Part shown: piece by piece, positions 25,689-34,170 of the stretch
How the letters are laid out: each line of letters opens with the position of its first letter
Numbering within the stretch: position 1 is the stretch's first letter
Assembly (NCBI GenBank): GCA_021413865.1
Contig: JAIOPN010000064.1
Coordinates: forward strand, 62,001-126,000
Length of the DNA stretch: 64,000 nucleotides
From: Planctomycetota bacterium
GTDB lineage: Bacteria; Planctomycetota; Phycisphaerae; Phycisphaerales; Phycisphaeraceae
Reading direction: 5' to 3'
Position numbers and translations under genes: made by a program
The notes under the pieces: model-generated
Databases searched by the model: none
Told to the model about the DNA's origin: nothing
Seen by the model: the letters and a program-made list of their open reading frames with translations, nothing else

Positions 25689-26513
25689 CTAGGCGGTAAA
25701 CGGCGGCGCGGAGGGGTTCGCCTTGAGCTCGATGCGTTCGATGGCGGTGGCCAGGCCCGTCTTTTCGTCGATATCGATGCACACCCCGCAGACGCGCGGG
25801 TCGCCCTCGGCGACGTCGAAGGGGGCGGGCATCGCGGTGATCATGCGGGAGAGGACCTTGTCGATATCCCTGCCGAGAACGGAATCCCACGGGCCGGACA
25901 TGCCCAGGTCCGTGATGTACGCCGTCCCGTGGGATAGCACGCGGGCGTCGGCGGTGGCGATATGCGTGTGTGAGCCTAGCACGGCGGCGACCCGGCCGTT
26001 GAATTGCCAGCCAACCGCCATTTTCTCGCTCGTGGCCTCCGCGTGAATCTCCACGATCACGATCGGGTCTTTCTCGGTGAACTCCTTGAGCGCCCGCTCA
26101 ACCGCGGCGAACGGGTCGTCGGCGGGCATGTTGTGCATGAAGATTCGGCCGAGCACCGTGACGACGAACAGGCCCCTCGCGGGGTTGCCCGGGAACGGGA
26201 TGCGCATCCACCCCTTGCCGCGCGCCCCCAGCGGGAGGTTGAACGGCCGGATGATGTCGCCGGCGGTGTCGAGGGTCTCGACGATCTGGACCTTCTTGAA
26301 GCAATGGTCGCCCAGCGTCATGCCGTTGAGGCCTGCGTCTTTGAGGCGGGCGTAATGCTCGGGCGTCAGGCCGGTGCCATTAGAGGTGTTCTCCACATTG
26401 GCGAGGATCAGGTCGGGCTTCCAGCGCTCGCGGATGACGGGAACCTGCTGCGCCACCGCCAGACGGCCCGGTCGGCCGACGATGTCGCCCAGCATGACTA
26501 CTCGCAAGGTCAT
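25689..26513 (-). CDS. ymdB: YmdB-family metallophosphoesterase
   Basis: A 274-residue protein of the calcineurin-like YmdB family (TIGR00282), whose B. subtilis member hydrolyses 2',3'-cyclic AMP and affects colony development. The metal-binding residues appear in MLGDIVGRPGR, LANVENTSNG, MTLGDHCFKK, VEIHAEATSEK and the closing GSHTHIATADA. Length and motif order are standard. Start is the ATG at 26513; longer readings run into the nrdR promoter space. Divergent from nrdR. A cyclase gene lies downstream, though a functional link between the two nucleotide signals is only a guess. Confidence 0.92.
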   Translation of the reverse strand: MTLRVVMLGDIVGRPGRLAVAQQVPVIRERWKPDLILANVENTSNGTGLTPEHYARLKDAGLNGMTLGDHCFKKVQIVETLDTAGDIIRPFNLPLGARGKGWMRIPFPGNPARGLFVVTVLGRIFMHNMPADDPFAAVERALKEFTEKDPIVIVEIHAEATSEKMAVGWQFNGRVAAVLGSHTHIATADARVLSHGTAYITDLGMSGPWDSVLGRDIDKVLSRMITAMPAPFDVAEGDPRVCGVCIDIDEKTGLATAIERIELKANPSAPPFTA

Positions 26514-26605
26514 GGGCAGAGAGTAACAAATCCCGATGACCACGGATGGCCTTCCGGACAGGGCGTGATCACCAATCACCTCCCGCGCTTATACTGATCT
26601 GCGAT

Positions 26606-27094
26606 ATGCGATGCCCCTACTGCGGCGAGGACCGCGACAAGGTGATCGACTCCCGCGCCACGGACGGCGCCAAGGCGATCCGTCGCCGCCGCGAGTGCCT
26701 GGCGTGCAGCCGCCGTTTCACGACCTACGAATACATCGAGCCCAACACCAAGCTCGTCGTCGTCAAGCGCGACGGCACACGCGTGCCCTACGACCGCGCC
26801 AAGATGCTCGACGGCCTCGAGCGTGCCTGCTACAAACGGCCCGTCAGCTCCGAGGCCCTGCAGAAACTCGTCGAAGAGGTCGAGGAAGAGGTCTTCCGGC
26901 AACACGACCGCGAGGTGCAGTCGATCGAGATCGGCCGCGCCATCGCCGAGCGGCTGCGCCGCATCGATCAGGTCGCGTACGTGCGATTCGCGAGCGTGTA
27001 CAAGCAGTTCCGGGACGTGCAGGACCTGCTGGACGAGGTGCGTGAGGTCATGGAAACGCCGCCCGACCCGCCGGAGCAGGGAAAACTGTTCTGA
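26606..27094 (+). CDS. nrdR: Transcriptional repressor NrdR
   Basis: Represses ribonucleotide reductase genes when (d)ATP is bound. The 162-residue protein has the N-terminal zinc ribbon MRCPYCGEDRDKVIDSR with RRRRECLACSRRFTTYEY. The ATP-cone domain follows (VVVKRDGTRVPYDRAKMLDGLERAC to VAYVRFASVYKQF). Length and start agree with the family; the ATG at 26606 gives the conserved MRCPYC. Divergent from ymdB, with a 92-base gap holding both promoters. No nrdA/B genes are in the window. Confidence 0.96.
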   Translation: MRCPYCGEDRDKVIDSRATDGAKAIRRRRECLACSRRFTTYEYIEPNTKLVVVKRDGTRVPYDRAKMLDGLERACYKRPVSSEALQKLVEEVEEEVFRQHDREVQSIEIGRAIAERLRRIDQVAYVRFASVYKQFRDVQDLLDEVREVMETPPDPPEQGKLF

Positions 27095-27114
27095 CGTCAC
27101 AAGCCGGTGTGCGG

Positions 27115-27918
27115 TCAGGGCAGGGGCAGGAATCCCTCACGGCGAAACACCACGGTCGCCTGCGGCCCGGTGAGCCAGTTCAGCGCCTTCTGCGACAGCT
27201 CGGGGTATTTCGTCCCGTTCACCACCGCCCCGGCGTAAATGATCGGCTCGTGCAGCCTGGGGTCGATCGCGAAGGCAGCGCTCACGTCCAAACGCCGCGT
27301 CACGTCCGTCTGGTACACGATCCCCGCCGGGCATTGGCCTTTGACCACCAGCGCCAGCGCCGCGCGCGCATCCGGCGCGCTGGTGACGTGGTCCTTCACG
27401 CTGTTCCACACGCCCGAGGCTTCGAGGGCCTGCCGCGCATACCGGCCGACGGGGACGTGCGACGGGTCGCCCAGCGCCAAGGGGTGGAACGAGGGCAGGC
27501 CCAGGTCTTCGAGCCGCGAGGGACGCGCCGACGCGGTGCTCTGCATCACCACGACGAGCCTGTTGCCGGCGATGTTCACGCGTGACTGGGGCAACAGGAG
27601 CTTCTTCTGGTCCAGGTAATCGACCCATTCCAGCGAGGCGGAGACGTACACGTCCGCCTCGAGACCGCTCTCGATCTGGCGTGCGAGCGTGCTGCTGGCG
27701 CCGTCGATGACGTCGATGTCGGCGCCCAGGTCGCGTGAGAGTGCTTTCCTGAGTTCACCGACCACGTCTCTGAGGCTGGAAGCGATCGCCACGCGGAGCT
27801 TCGGCCGCGGCGCGGCGGGTGGATTGGCCGATCGCCAGTCGCATCCGGTTATGCCGGCCATGACGATCAGGAAGATCGAAAGGACCGGGAACGGCCTCGT
27901 GGATTTGGTTCTGGGCAT
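27115..27918 (-). CDS. modA: Molybdate-type ABC transporter substrate-binding lipoprotein
   Basis: Predicted periplasmic or lipid-anchored binding protein for molybdate or tungstate, 267 residues. A signal peptide with a lipobox (LIVMAGITGC) suggests a lipoprotein. The ModA pattern follows: LRVAIASSLRDVVGELRKAL, GASSTLARQIESGLEADVYVSAS, NRLVVVMQ, DPSHVPVGRYARQAL and GIVYQTDV. The permease and ATPase genes (modB, modC) are not adjacent, so it either works with a distant transporter or binds another anion. Start is the ATG at 27918. Convergent with nrdR, 20 bases apart. Confidence 0.88.
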   Translation of the reverse strand: MPRTKSTRPFPVLSIFLIVMAGITGCDWRSANPPAAPRPKLRVAIASSLRDVVGELRKALSRDLGADIDVIDGASSTLARQIESGLEADVYVSASLEWVDYLDQKKLLLPQSRVNIAGNRLVVVMQSTASARPSRLEDLGLPSFHPLALGDPSHVPVGRYARQALEASGVWNSVKDHVTSAPDARAALALVVKGQCPAGIVYQTDVTRRLDVSAAFAIDPRLHEPIIYAGAVVNGTKYPELSQKALNWLTGPQATVVFRREGFLPLP

Positions 27919-28147
27919 ATCACGATGAACACGGGCGGGTGGGATGAAGAGAATAACAACATCATTTGAAAATTTCTCTTGTCTCGGCATGGATGGGGGG
28001 CTTTAATACTTATAGATCGTTCGCGCTGCGGGCCGTGAAGGCCGGTCGTGCGGGTCGGCAACACATTTCGCGCCGACGTATCGCCGGTCAACCAAGCTGA
28101 CCACTTATCAGGCAGACCGTTACAACTCGTTTTTGAAAGGAGTCACC

Positions 28148-28621
28148 ATGGCGACTGTCGCCGATATCCTCTCCCGGAAAGAGGGTCGGGTTTACAGCAT
28201 TGCCCCGCGTGCCACGGTCTTTACCGCCGCACAGGCGATGAACATCTGGCGCGTCGGGTGCCTGCTCGTCATGGACCAGGGGCGTATCATGGGCATTTTC
28301 ACGGAGCGGGACATCCTGCGCCGTGTCGTCGCCGAGTGTCTTGACCCGGCAACCACACCTGTCGAAGAGGTGATGTCACGCGAGGTCATATGCTGCCGGC
28401 ACGACACGCCCCTCGATGAAGCCCGTACGGTCATGATGACCCGCCGCATCCGCCACCTCCCCGTGGTCGGCGTGGACGAGCGCGTCTGCGGGCTGATCTC
28501 GATCGGTGACCTCAACGCTCAACTCGTCAACGACCAGGAAGTCACGATCCAGTTCCTGCACGAGTACCTCAACGGCCATGCCTCGGTAGCACATTCACCC
28601 GAGATGCCTCTCCAGGCGTGA
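28148..28621 (+). CDS. CBS-pair domain protein
   Basis: A 157-residue protein that is almost entirely two CBS motifs: residues about 15-70 (FTAAQAMNIWRVGCLLVMDQGRIMGIFTERDILRR) and about 80-135 (LDEARTVMMTRRIRHLPVVGVDERVCGLISIGDL). Such pairs bind adenine nucleotides and sense energy state. No catalytic domain is attached, so it probably regulates a partner. Start is the ATG at 28148, with AGGAG seven bases upstream. A 229-base space separates it from modA. A palindromic element follows its stop. Confidence 0.92.
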   Translation: MATVADILSRKEGRVYSIAPRATVFTAAQAMNIWRVGCLLVMDQGRIMGIFTERDILRRVVAECLDPATTPVEEVMSREVICCRHDTPLDEARTVMMTRRIRHLPVVGVDERVCGLISIGDLNAQLVNDQEVTIQFLHEYLNGHASVAHSPEMPLQA

Positions 28622-28638
28622 GCGGCCCGTTTTGCCGA

Positions 28639-28723
28639 TGGGTGAGGGCGCGGCATCCAATAGCCGGCGGTGATTGCCGCCGATTCATCGTGTGCACCGA
28701 TGGGCCTCGAACGCCCTCACCCA
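28639..28723. repeat. Palindromic element after the CBS gene
   Basis: Twelve-base perfect inverted repeats, TGGGTGAGGGCG at 28639-28650 and its complement at 28712-28723, bracket 61 bases. A smaller inner hairpin is possible (GGCGG with CCGCC). It begins 18 bases after the CBS stop. It could be a long-loop 3' structure or a small mobile element. Confidence 0.65.
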
Positions 28724-28782
28724 CGGTCTTTTGATGAGGCCGGCGAAATGCGCGGCACACGGAAGTAGATCGCGACATCACC

Positions 28783-28829
28783 ACCTCCCCCGTTGGAGGG
28801 GCCGGGGGAGGTTGTGTTTAGGCAAACAC
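28783..28829. repeat. Two adjacent hairpins upstream of the double amidohydrolase gene
   Basis: Hairpin one pairs ACCTCCCCC (28783-28791) with 28804-28812 around a 12-base loop. Hairpin two pairs GTGTTT (28814-28819) with AAACAC (28824-28829) around AGGC. They lie about 85 bases before the start codon at 28914. The first resembles GC-rich intergenic repeats seen in many genomes. A leader-RNA role is possible but untested. Confidence 0.55.
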
Positions 28830-28913
28830 CTCAACGCCCTGTTCCCGCACTTGCGTTAGCATGAGGGCTCCCGGCCGCGCCCACGCGCGACCCCACCCCC
28901 ACGGAGCCGACCG

Positions 28914-30512
28914 ATGCCCCCGGTCTATTTCGACGCATTCACGCGCTTCGGCCCCCGCCCGCGCAAACACCCCCGCCACCCCTACACCCTCGAACACCTC
29001 ATCGCCGAGATGCGCCACTGCTCCATCTCCGGCGCGATGGTCGCCGCCACCGCGCAGACGATGTACGACGCGATGTTCGAGAACCTGAGGCTGATCAAAA
29101 CCCTCAAGCCCTACGATTTCCTCTTCCCGCTCTGGAACGTACACCCGCACTGGTCCGGCGACTTCCCGGAGCCCGCCGAGCTAACCGGGCTGATGAAGGA
29201 GCACGGCGTCCGGGCCGTCATCATCCACCCCAGTAGTAACGGCTGGCAACTCGCCGCCAAGTGCAACAGGCCGCTGCTCGATGAACTGGAGCGGACGCGC
29301 ACGCCGGTCATCGTCGAGTTCCCCGAGGTGGACGCCCGTGACTTTGAGGCCGTGCTCGAACGCCACCCCAGCCTTCCCTTCGTGCTGCACCGCTTCACCT
29401 GGGGCCAGGGCCATTCGGTCGAGCCGCTGTTCCGCAACTACGCCAACCTGCACATAGGGTTCGACTCGTTCCAGTCCAACTACGCGATCGAGAAATTCGT
29501 CGGCTGGGGGCTCGAGGACCGGCTGCTCTACTGCTCGAACGGTGTCGAGATGAGCATGGGGGCGCACCGGATGTACGTCGATTACGCCGACATCCCCAAG
29601 AGCGCAAAGGCCAAGATCGCCGGCGGGAACCTGTCCCGCCTGCTCCACGGCCTCAAGCCGCCGCGTGAGATCGTGAACGCGAGCGAAGACCCGATCATGG
29701 CCGAGGCCAGACGCGGCGTGCCGCTCACGCCGCTGGTCATCGACATGCACGCCCACATGCTCGACGAGGGATTGAATAGCGCCGGTTCGGCGTACGCGAT
29801 GTACAAGGGCGGGCCCAAGGGCACCTACGCGCTGGCCAAGCGCATGGGCGTGGACGCGATGGGCATCATGAGCTGGAACGGCACCGTCGGGGTCCATGCC
29901 GAGCAGGGCAACCGGTGCGTCACCGACGCACTCAACGCCTTGCCCGATTTCTACTGGGGCCTGGCCACGGTGGACGTGCTGCACGAAACCGCCGAATCTT
30001 CCCGCGCCAAGCTCGAAGAGATTTTCAAGGACAAACGCTTCCTGGGCCTCAAGCCCTACCCGCAATACGGCGTGCCCTACAACGACCCGCGTTTCGACGC
30101 CTGGTGGCAGTTCGGCAACGAGCGCAAGCTCTACTGCGGTCTCCACCCCGTCAACTGGTTCCAGCCCGGCGAGTTCGAGAGCATCTGCTCCCGCTTTCCC
30201 GACCTGACCGTCGTCGCCTACCACGGCGGCGGCGACTACACCATCGCCGACACCTGCATCGCGCTGGCGAAAAAATTCCCCAACTTCATGATCGAGATCA
30301 CGCTTACGCCAGTCTGCACCGGCATCATCGACTACCTCGTCGAGGGCGCGGGCGCGGACCGCGTGATGTACGGCTCCGACCTACCCATGCGCGACCCACG
30401 CCAGCAACTGGGCTGGGTCGTCTATTCACACCTGAACCTCGAAGACAAGAAAAAAGTGCTCGGCGGCAACGCGAAGAAACTCATTGACCGCATCCGCGCC
30501 GCGAACGCGTGA
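28914..30512 (+). CDS. Double amidohydrolase-2 family protein
   Basis: A 532-residue protein that looks like two amidohydrolase-related TIM barrels in one chain. The second half (about 275-532) has a metal-type start LVIDMHAHMLDEGL, then GLKPYPQYGVP, VVAYHGGGDYT and MYGSDLPMRDPRQQLGWV, close to the amidohydrolase-2 pattern. The first half (YFDAFTRFGPRPRKHPRHPY, VRAVIIHPSSNG, FVLHRFTWGQGH, RLLYCSNGVEM, GGNLSRLLH) has the same order but lacks HxH at its start, so it may not hold a metal there. The substrate is unknown. Start is the ATG at 28914, with a weak ribosome-binding site. Convergent with the DUF4838 gene, one base apart. Confidence 0.85.
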   Translation: MPPVYFDAFTRFGPRPRKHPRHPYTLEHLIAEMRHCSISGAMVAATAQTMYDAMFENLRLIKTLKPYDFLFPLWNVHPHWSGDFPEPAELTGLMKEHGVRAVIIHPSSNGWQLAAKCNRPLLDELERTRTPVIVEFPEVDARDFEAVLERHPSLPFVLHRFTWGQGHSVEPLFRNYANLHIGFDSFQSNYAIEKFVGWGLEDRLLYCSNGVEMSMGAHRMYVDYADIPKSAKAKIAGGNLSRLLHGLKPPREIVNASEDPIMAEARRGVPLTPLVIDMHAHMLDEGLNSAGSAYAMYKGGPKGTYALAKRMGVDAMGIMSWNGTVGVHAEQGNRCVTDALNALPDFYWGLATVDVLHETAESSRAKLEEIFKDKRFLGLKPYPQYGVPYNDPRFDAWWQFGNERKLYCGLHPVNWFQPGEFESICSRFPDLTVVAYHGGGDYTIADTCIALAKKFPNFMIEITLTPVCTGIIDYLVEGAGADRVMYGSDLPMRDPRQQLGWVVYSHLNLEDKKKVLGGNAKKLIDRIRAANA

Positions 30513-30513
30513 A

Positions 30514-32961
30514 TCACTCCTCGATCGGTCCGAGCTCCCCGCCCGGGAGCACGCGGCGGTGCTCCATCTGCTGCGGCGCTTTCTGCGGCAGCCGCGGACC
30601 GGTGAAGATGAACGAGGGGCGCAACAGGCCACCCAACCCGATCTCGTTTGCGTTGCCGTTGCGGACCACCTGGACCGCGATGAGGTTCGGCGCGCCGGCC
30701 TTCACGTCATCGGTCAGGTCGAACACAGCGGGCAGGCTGAACCGCACGCCGCTCGTGCCGACAAACTTTCCGTTCACCCAGACGCGGGCCTCATCTTCCA
30801 TCCCGCCTAAGAACAACCCGATCGGTTTGCCCTTCAGGTCACCGGACAGGTCAAAATGGATGCGGTACCACACCGCGCCGCTGCGCATGCCCGTCAGCCC
30901 CAGCGCGTCCCACGGCATCGACCACGTTTTGGTCCGTACGAAGTTCGCGTCGTTGATCGCCGGGCTCTGGTAGCGTAGCTCGTGCCCCACCGTCAGCGGG
31001 TCGAACATCGTCGGAAGTTCGTCGGGGATCGTGTACACCTTCTTATACGCGCCCGTGCTCCTCGCGAGTCCCTCATCCACAAAGCTCTGCAAAAACCTCG
31101 CTAGATACTGCGGGCACTCGTTGGCGACAATGTCCGGGTTCATCTCGTAGCCGAGCCGCCAGTGGGCGAGGAGTGCATCAAGCCCCGCCTTCGCGGCGAC
31201 GAAATCCATCCGCCCCGCGGCGCGGAAATACTCCAGGTACAACGGCAGGAACTCGAACCCGTGCGCCGCGTAGCGCACGCGAGTCTTCTCCGCCTCGCCC
31301 TCCGCCTTCTGCTCCGCCTTCTTCAGATTCCCGCGCTGCTCCGACACGAACGCATCGTCGTACATCACCGGGAACGCGAAGTACGACCCCGCCTCCTGCC
31401 CCGCCTCCGTCTGCCGCTCCGTCAGCGCCAGCCAGTAACGCTCCATCGCCGGCCCGCCCTTGCCGTACGCCTTCTCGCAGTACTCGTGCAGCAGCGCCTT
31501 CCAGTCCCGCGATGGGTCCCAGCAGAGCCGCATGTAGATGTAGTTGCTCGGCGCAAGCACGCCCCACTGCTTGGTCGCCTCGGTGTTGAACGCGATCACC
31601 CCCTGCTTGGCGTACCAGGGAATCTCCTCACCCCAGATGCGGATCTTCGAATAGGGCAGCATATTGTCGGCGAGGTTCCAGTTGTAACCGCGGTAGATCA
31701 ACGGGTTCCCCTGCGCCGCACTGAGCCTGCCCCACGCCTCCACCACGCCGCGGTAATACCCCTGCGTCTTGGAGTTCGGCGCGAGCACGCTGTGGAACCG
31801 CGAGAAATTGATCGGGGCGAAGATCTGCACGATGCGCGGGTTGGGCTTGTAGCGCGACGGGTAGTCGGCGTGAACGGAATAGGAATAGAAACCGACCATC
31901 ACGTTGGGGTAATCGGGCCCGAGCGTTTCGAGGATGCGGTTGCCCAGGTTGATGAGCGTGTCTGTCTGGTCGGCCTCGCCAACGATCGGATCGGTGCGTC
32001 CGGCGGAGACAAGTTGGCTCTCGGAGGAGACGGAATAACCCAGGCCATCCGCCGGACCGATCGGGAAGGCGACGCCCTGATTCCTGGGCCAATTGTTCTT
32101 CTCCAAGGCCTCCTTGATGTCGGCCACCATCAGTTCAAGCACGCGCGGGTGCGTGGTCTCGATCTGCGGGCCGCGCCGCTTGAGCTGGCCGTCGCGCACG
32201 TCACGCACGAGGGCGTACATCGTCGGGTCCTTCTCGAACTCGGCCGCGTGTTTGCGGACGAACGCCTCCCACATGTGGCCCGCCGTGCCGCCGGCGACGG
32301 GGGAATACGCCCCGCCGCGCTGGCGCGTCAGCCAGCGGTCCATGCGTGACGATTCATCGCTCTTGCGATCAGGGTAGCCGCGGTACCAGAGGCGTCGCAT
32401 CTGGAACGCCGGCGCCTGCGTCACGTCGAGATCACCTACCTCGACGGTTTTGTGTGACGGGATCACCTCGCCGATCTCGCCGGGCATGACCCAGTCGCAC
32501 CCGAGGCGGTTGAGCAGTTCGTACACGCCGAACACCACCGCGGCGTCACTCTCGCCGCCGATGAGGACGCGGTCGCCCTTGATGACGATGCGGAACGCCT
32601 CTTTCGAGGGTGTGGTCTTCGCGGGCGTCGCGCCCATCGCGTTGGCCAGATCGCCCAGCACGATCGCCGGTCCGACAATCTCCCCGGCCTTCTCGGCGAC
32701 GACGATCTCGACCTCGACCCCGCTCATCTTTTTCAGGTGATGCGCCAGGTCCCGCGCGGCGGCAGAGAGCGCCGCGCCGTCGCCGGCCTTTTGTTTTTTA
32801 GATTTGGCCTTGCCGGCCGCGGGCGGCGCCGCGGGGTCGTCGGTGAGCACATTCACATAGATGCGCGTCGCCGGCTTGCCGTCCTTCACGAATACCGCAG
32901 CACGCACGCACGCCGATGCCCACAACATCATCGCCACCGCCGCAACGATACGGGTGTTCAT
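30514..32961 (-). CDS. Secreted DUF4838-type glycoside hydrolase-like protein
   Basis: An 815-residue exported protein. After a signal peptide (MNTRIVAAVAMMLWASACVRA) comes an N-terminal domain like those preceding GH20 or GH67 enzymes (AARDLAHHLKKMSGVEVEI, VFGVYELLNRLGCDWVMPGE). The DUF4838 region follows (about 190-600, for example YSVHADYPSRYKPNPRIVQIFAPINFSRF). A C-terminal jelly roll ends it (WYRIHFDLSGDLKGKPIGLFLGGMEDEARVWVNGKFVG). A Lys-rich insertion (KAKSKKQK) sits near residue 55. It probably acts on a polysaccharide outside the cytoplasm; specificity is unknown. Start is the ATG at 32961. Confidence 0.85.
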   Translation of the reverse strand: MNTRIVAAVAMMLWASACVRAAVFVKDGKPATRIYVNVLTDDPAAPPAAGKAKSKKQKAGDGAALSAAARDLAHHLKKMSGVEVEIVVAEKAGEIVGPAIVLGDLANAMGATPAKTTPSKEAFRIVIKGDRVLIGGESDAAVVFGVYELLNRLGCDWVMPGEIGEVIPSHKTVEVGDLDVTQAPAFQMRRLWYRGYPDRKSDESSRMDRWLTRQRGGAYSPVAGGTAGHMWEAFVRKHAAEFEKDPTMYALVRDVRDGQLKRRGPQIETTHPRVLELMVADIKEALEKNNWPRNQGVAFPIGPADGLGYSVSSESQLVSAGRTDPIVGEADQTDTLINLGNRILETLGPDYPNVMVGFYSYSVHADYPSRYKPNPRIVQIFAPINFSRFHSVLAPNSKTQGYYRGVVEAWGRLSAAQGNPLIYRGYNWNLADNMLPYSKIRIWGEEIPWYAKQGVIAFNTEATKQWGVLAPSNYIYMRLCWDPSRDWKALLHEYCEKAYGKGGPAMERYWLALTERQTEAGQEAGSYFAFPVMYDDAFVSEQRGNLKKAEQKAEGEAEKTRVRYAAHGFEFLPLYLEYFRAAGRMDFVAAKAGLDALLAHWRLGYEMNPDIVANECPQYLARFLQSFVDEGLARSTGAYKKVYTIPDELPTMFDPLTVGHELRYQSPAINDANFVRTKTWSMPWDALGLTGMRSGAVWYRIHFDLSGDLKGKPIGLFLGGMEDEARVWVNGKFVGTSGVRFSLPAVFDLTDDVKAGAPNLIAVQVVRNGNANEIGLGGLLRPSFIFTGPRLPQKAPQQMEHRRVLPGGELGPIEE

Positions 32962-32993
32962 GATCGTATCCCTCGCGCCAAACGCGCATCGGA

Positions 32994-34088
32994 TTACAGT
33001 TCCGCCAGCACCAAATCCGCGACTTCCTTCGTCGGCATGGGCAGACGGTCGAACGTCTTGCCGGCAAATCGCGGGGTCACGCGCGTGACGGCCGCCTCGA
33101 TCAGGTCGCCCGCCTGCACGAGCTTCGCGTCCTTGCGGGCCGTGCCGGTCTGCTGGAGCAGCATCGCCATCGAGAGCATCGCGGCGATGGGGTTGGCCTT
33201 GTTCTGGCCCGCGATGTCCGGCGCCGAGCCATGGATCGGCTCAAAGATCGAGGGCGACTTGCCCGTCGGGTCGAGGTTCCCCGACGCCGCCACGCCCATG
33301 CCGCCCGCGATCGCCGCCCCCAGGTCGGTAATGATGTCGCCGAACATGTTGGTCGTGACGATCACGTCGTACATCTCGGGCTTGGCGACCATGTACATGC
33401 AGCAGGCATCGACGTGGTGGTACTCGCGCTGGATGTCGGGGTACTCCTTCGTGCCCATCTCGGTGAAGGCCCGCATCCACAGGTCGTGGGCGAAGGTGAG
33501 CACATTGGTCTTGGCGACGAGCGTGAGCTTCTTGCCCTTGGCCGGGTTCTGCTTGTTGCGCGAGCGGCAGGTCTCGAAGGCGTAGCGGAGGCAGCGGTCC
33601 ACGCCGAACCGGGTGGCGATCATTTCCTGGGTGGCGACCTCGTTGGGCGTGCCGCGGCGCAGGAAACCGCCGACGCCGCAGTAGAGGTCCTCGGTGTTCT
33701 CGCGGATGACAACGAAGTCGATGTGCTCGCCAGTCTTGTTGGCCAGCGGGGTCTGCACGCCGGGGTAGAGCCTCACGGGGCGGTAGTTGATGAAGAGGTC
33801 GAGCTCGAAGCGGAGGCGGAGCAGCAGGCCCCGCTCCATCACGCCCGGGGGCACGTCGGGCCGGCCGACCGCGCCGAGGTAGATCGCGTCGGAGTTGTTA
33901 CGCAGGTCGGCGAGTTCCTCGTCGGTGATGACAAGTTTCTCTTTGATGTAGCGCTCGCCGCTGAAGGGCGTCTGCCTGACGCTGTATTGGACGCCGAGCT
34001 TGCCGGCGACCTTTTCGAGGGCGCGCAGCCCCTGGACCGTCACTTCCGGGCCGATCCCGTCGCCGCCGATGACCGCGATCCTGAGCAT
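32994..34088 (-). CDS. leuB: 3-Isopropylmalate dehydrogenase family protein
   Basis: Predicted to oxidise and decarboxylate 3-isopropylmalate in leucine biosynthesis. The 364-residue protein starts MLRIAVIGGDGIGPEVTVQG. It has RGLLLRLRFELDLFINYRPV for substrate binding, the metal-binding NMFGDIITDLGAAIAGGMG, and the nucleotide-binding FEPIHGSAPDIAGQ. It looks more like the actinobacterial-type LeuB than the E. coli type, and related tartrate or homoisocitrate dehydrogenases cannot be excluded. leuA, leuC and leuD are not in the window. Start is the ATG at 34088; the longer reading to 34295 is unsupported. Confidence 0.9.
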   Translation of the reverse strand: MLRIAVIGGDGIGPEVTVQGLRALEKVAGKLGVQYSVRQTPFSGERYIKEKLVITDEELADLRNNSDAIYLGAVGRPDVPPGVMERGLLLRLRFELDLFINYRPVRLYPGVQTPLANKTGEHIDFVVIRENTEDLYCGVGGFLRRGTPNEVATQEMIATRFGVDRCLRYAFETCRSRNKQNPAKGKKLTLVAKTNVLTFAHDLWMRAFTEMGTKEYPDIQREYHHVDACCMYMVAKPEMYDVIVTTNMFGDIITDLGAAIAGGMGVAASGNLDPTGKSPSIFEPIHGSAPDIAGQNKANPIAAMLSMAMLLQQTGTARKDAKLVQAGDLIEAAVTRVTPRFAGKTFDRLPMPTKEVADLVLAEL

Positions 34089-34170
34089 GTGCAACTCCTG
34101 CCGTGTGAAACGGTGAGCCGCATAGGCTACAGGGCGCTGGGGGCGGGGGCAAAGTGGAACCAGCCGTCGG

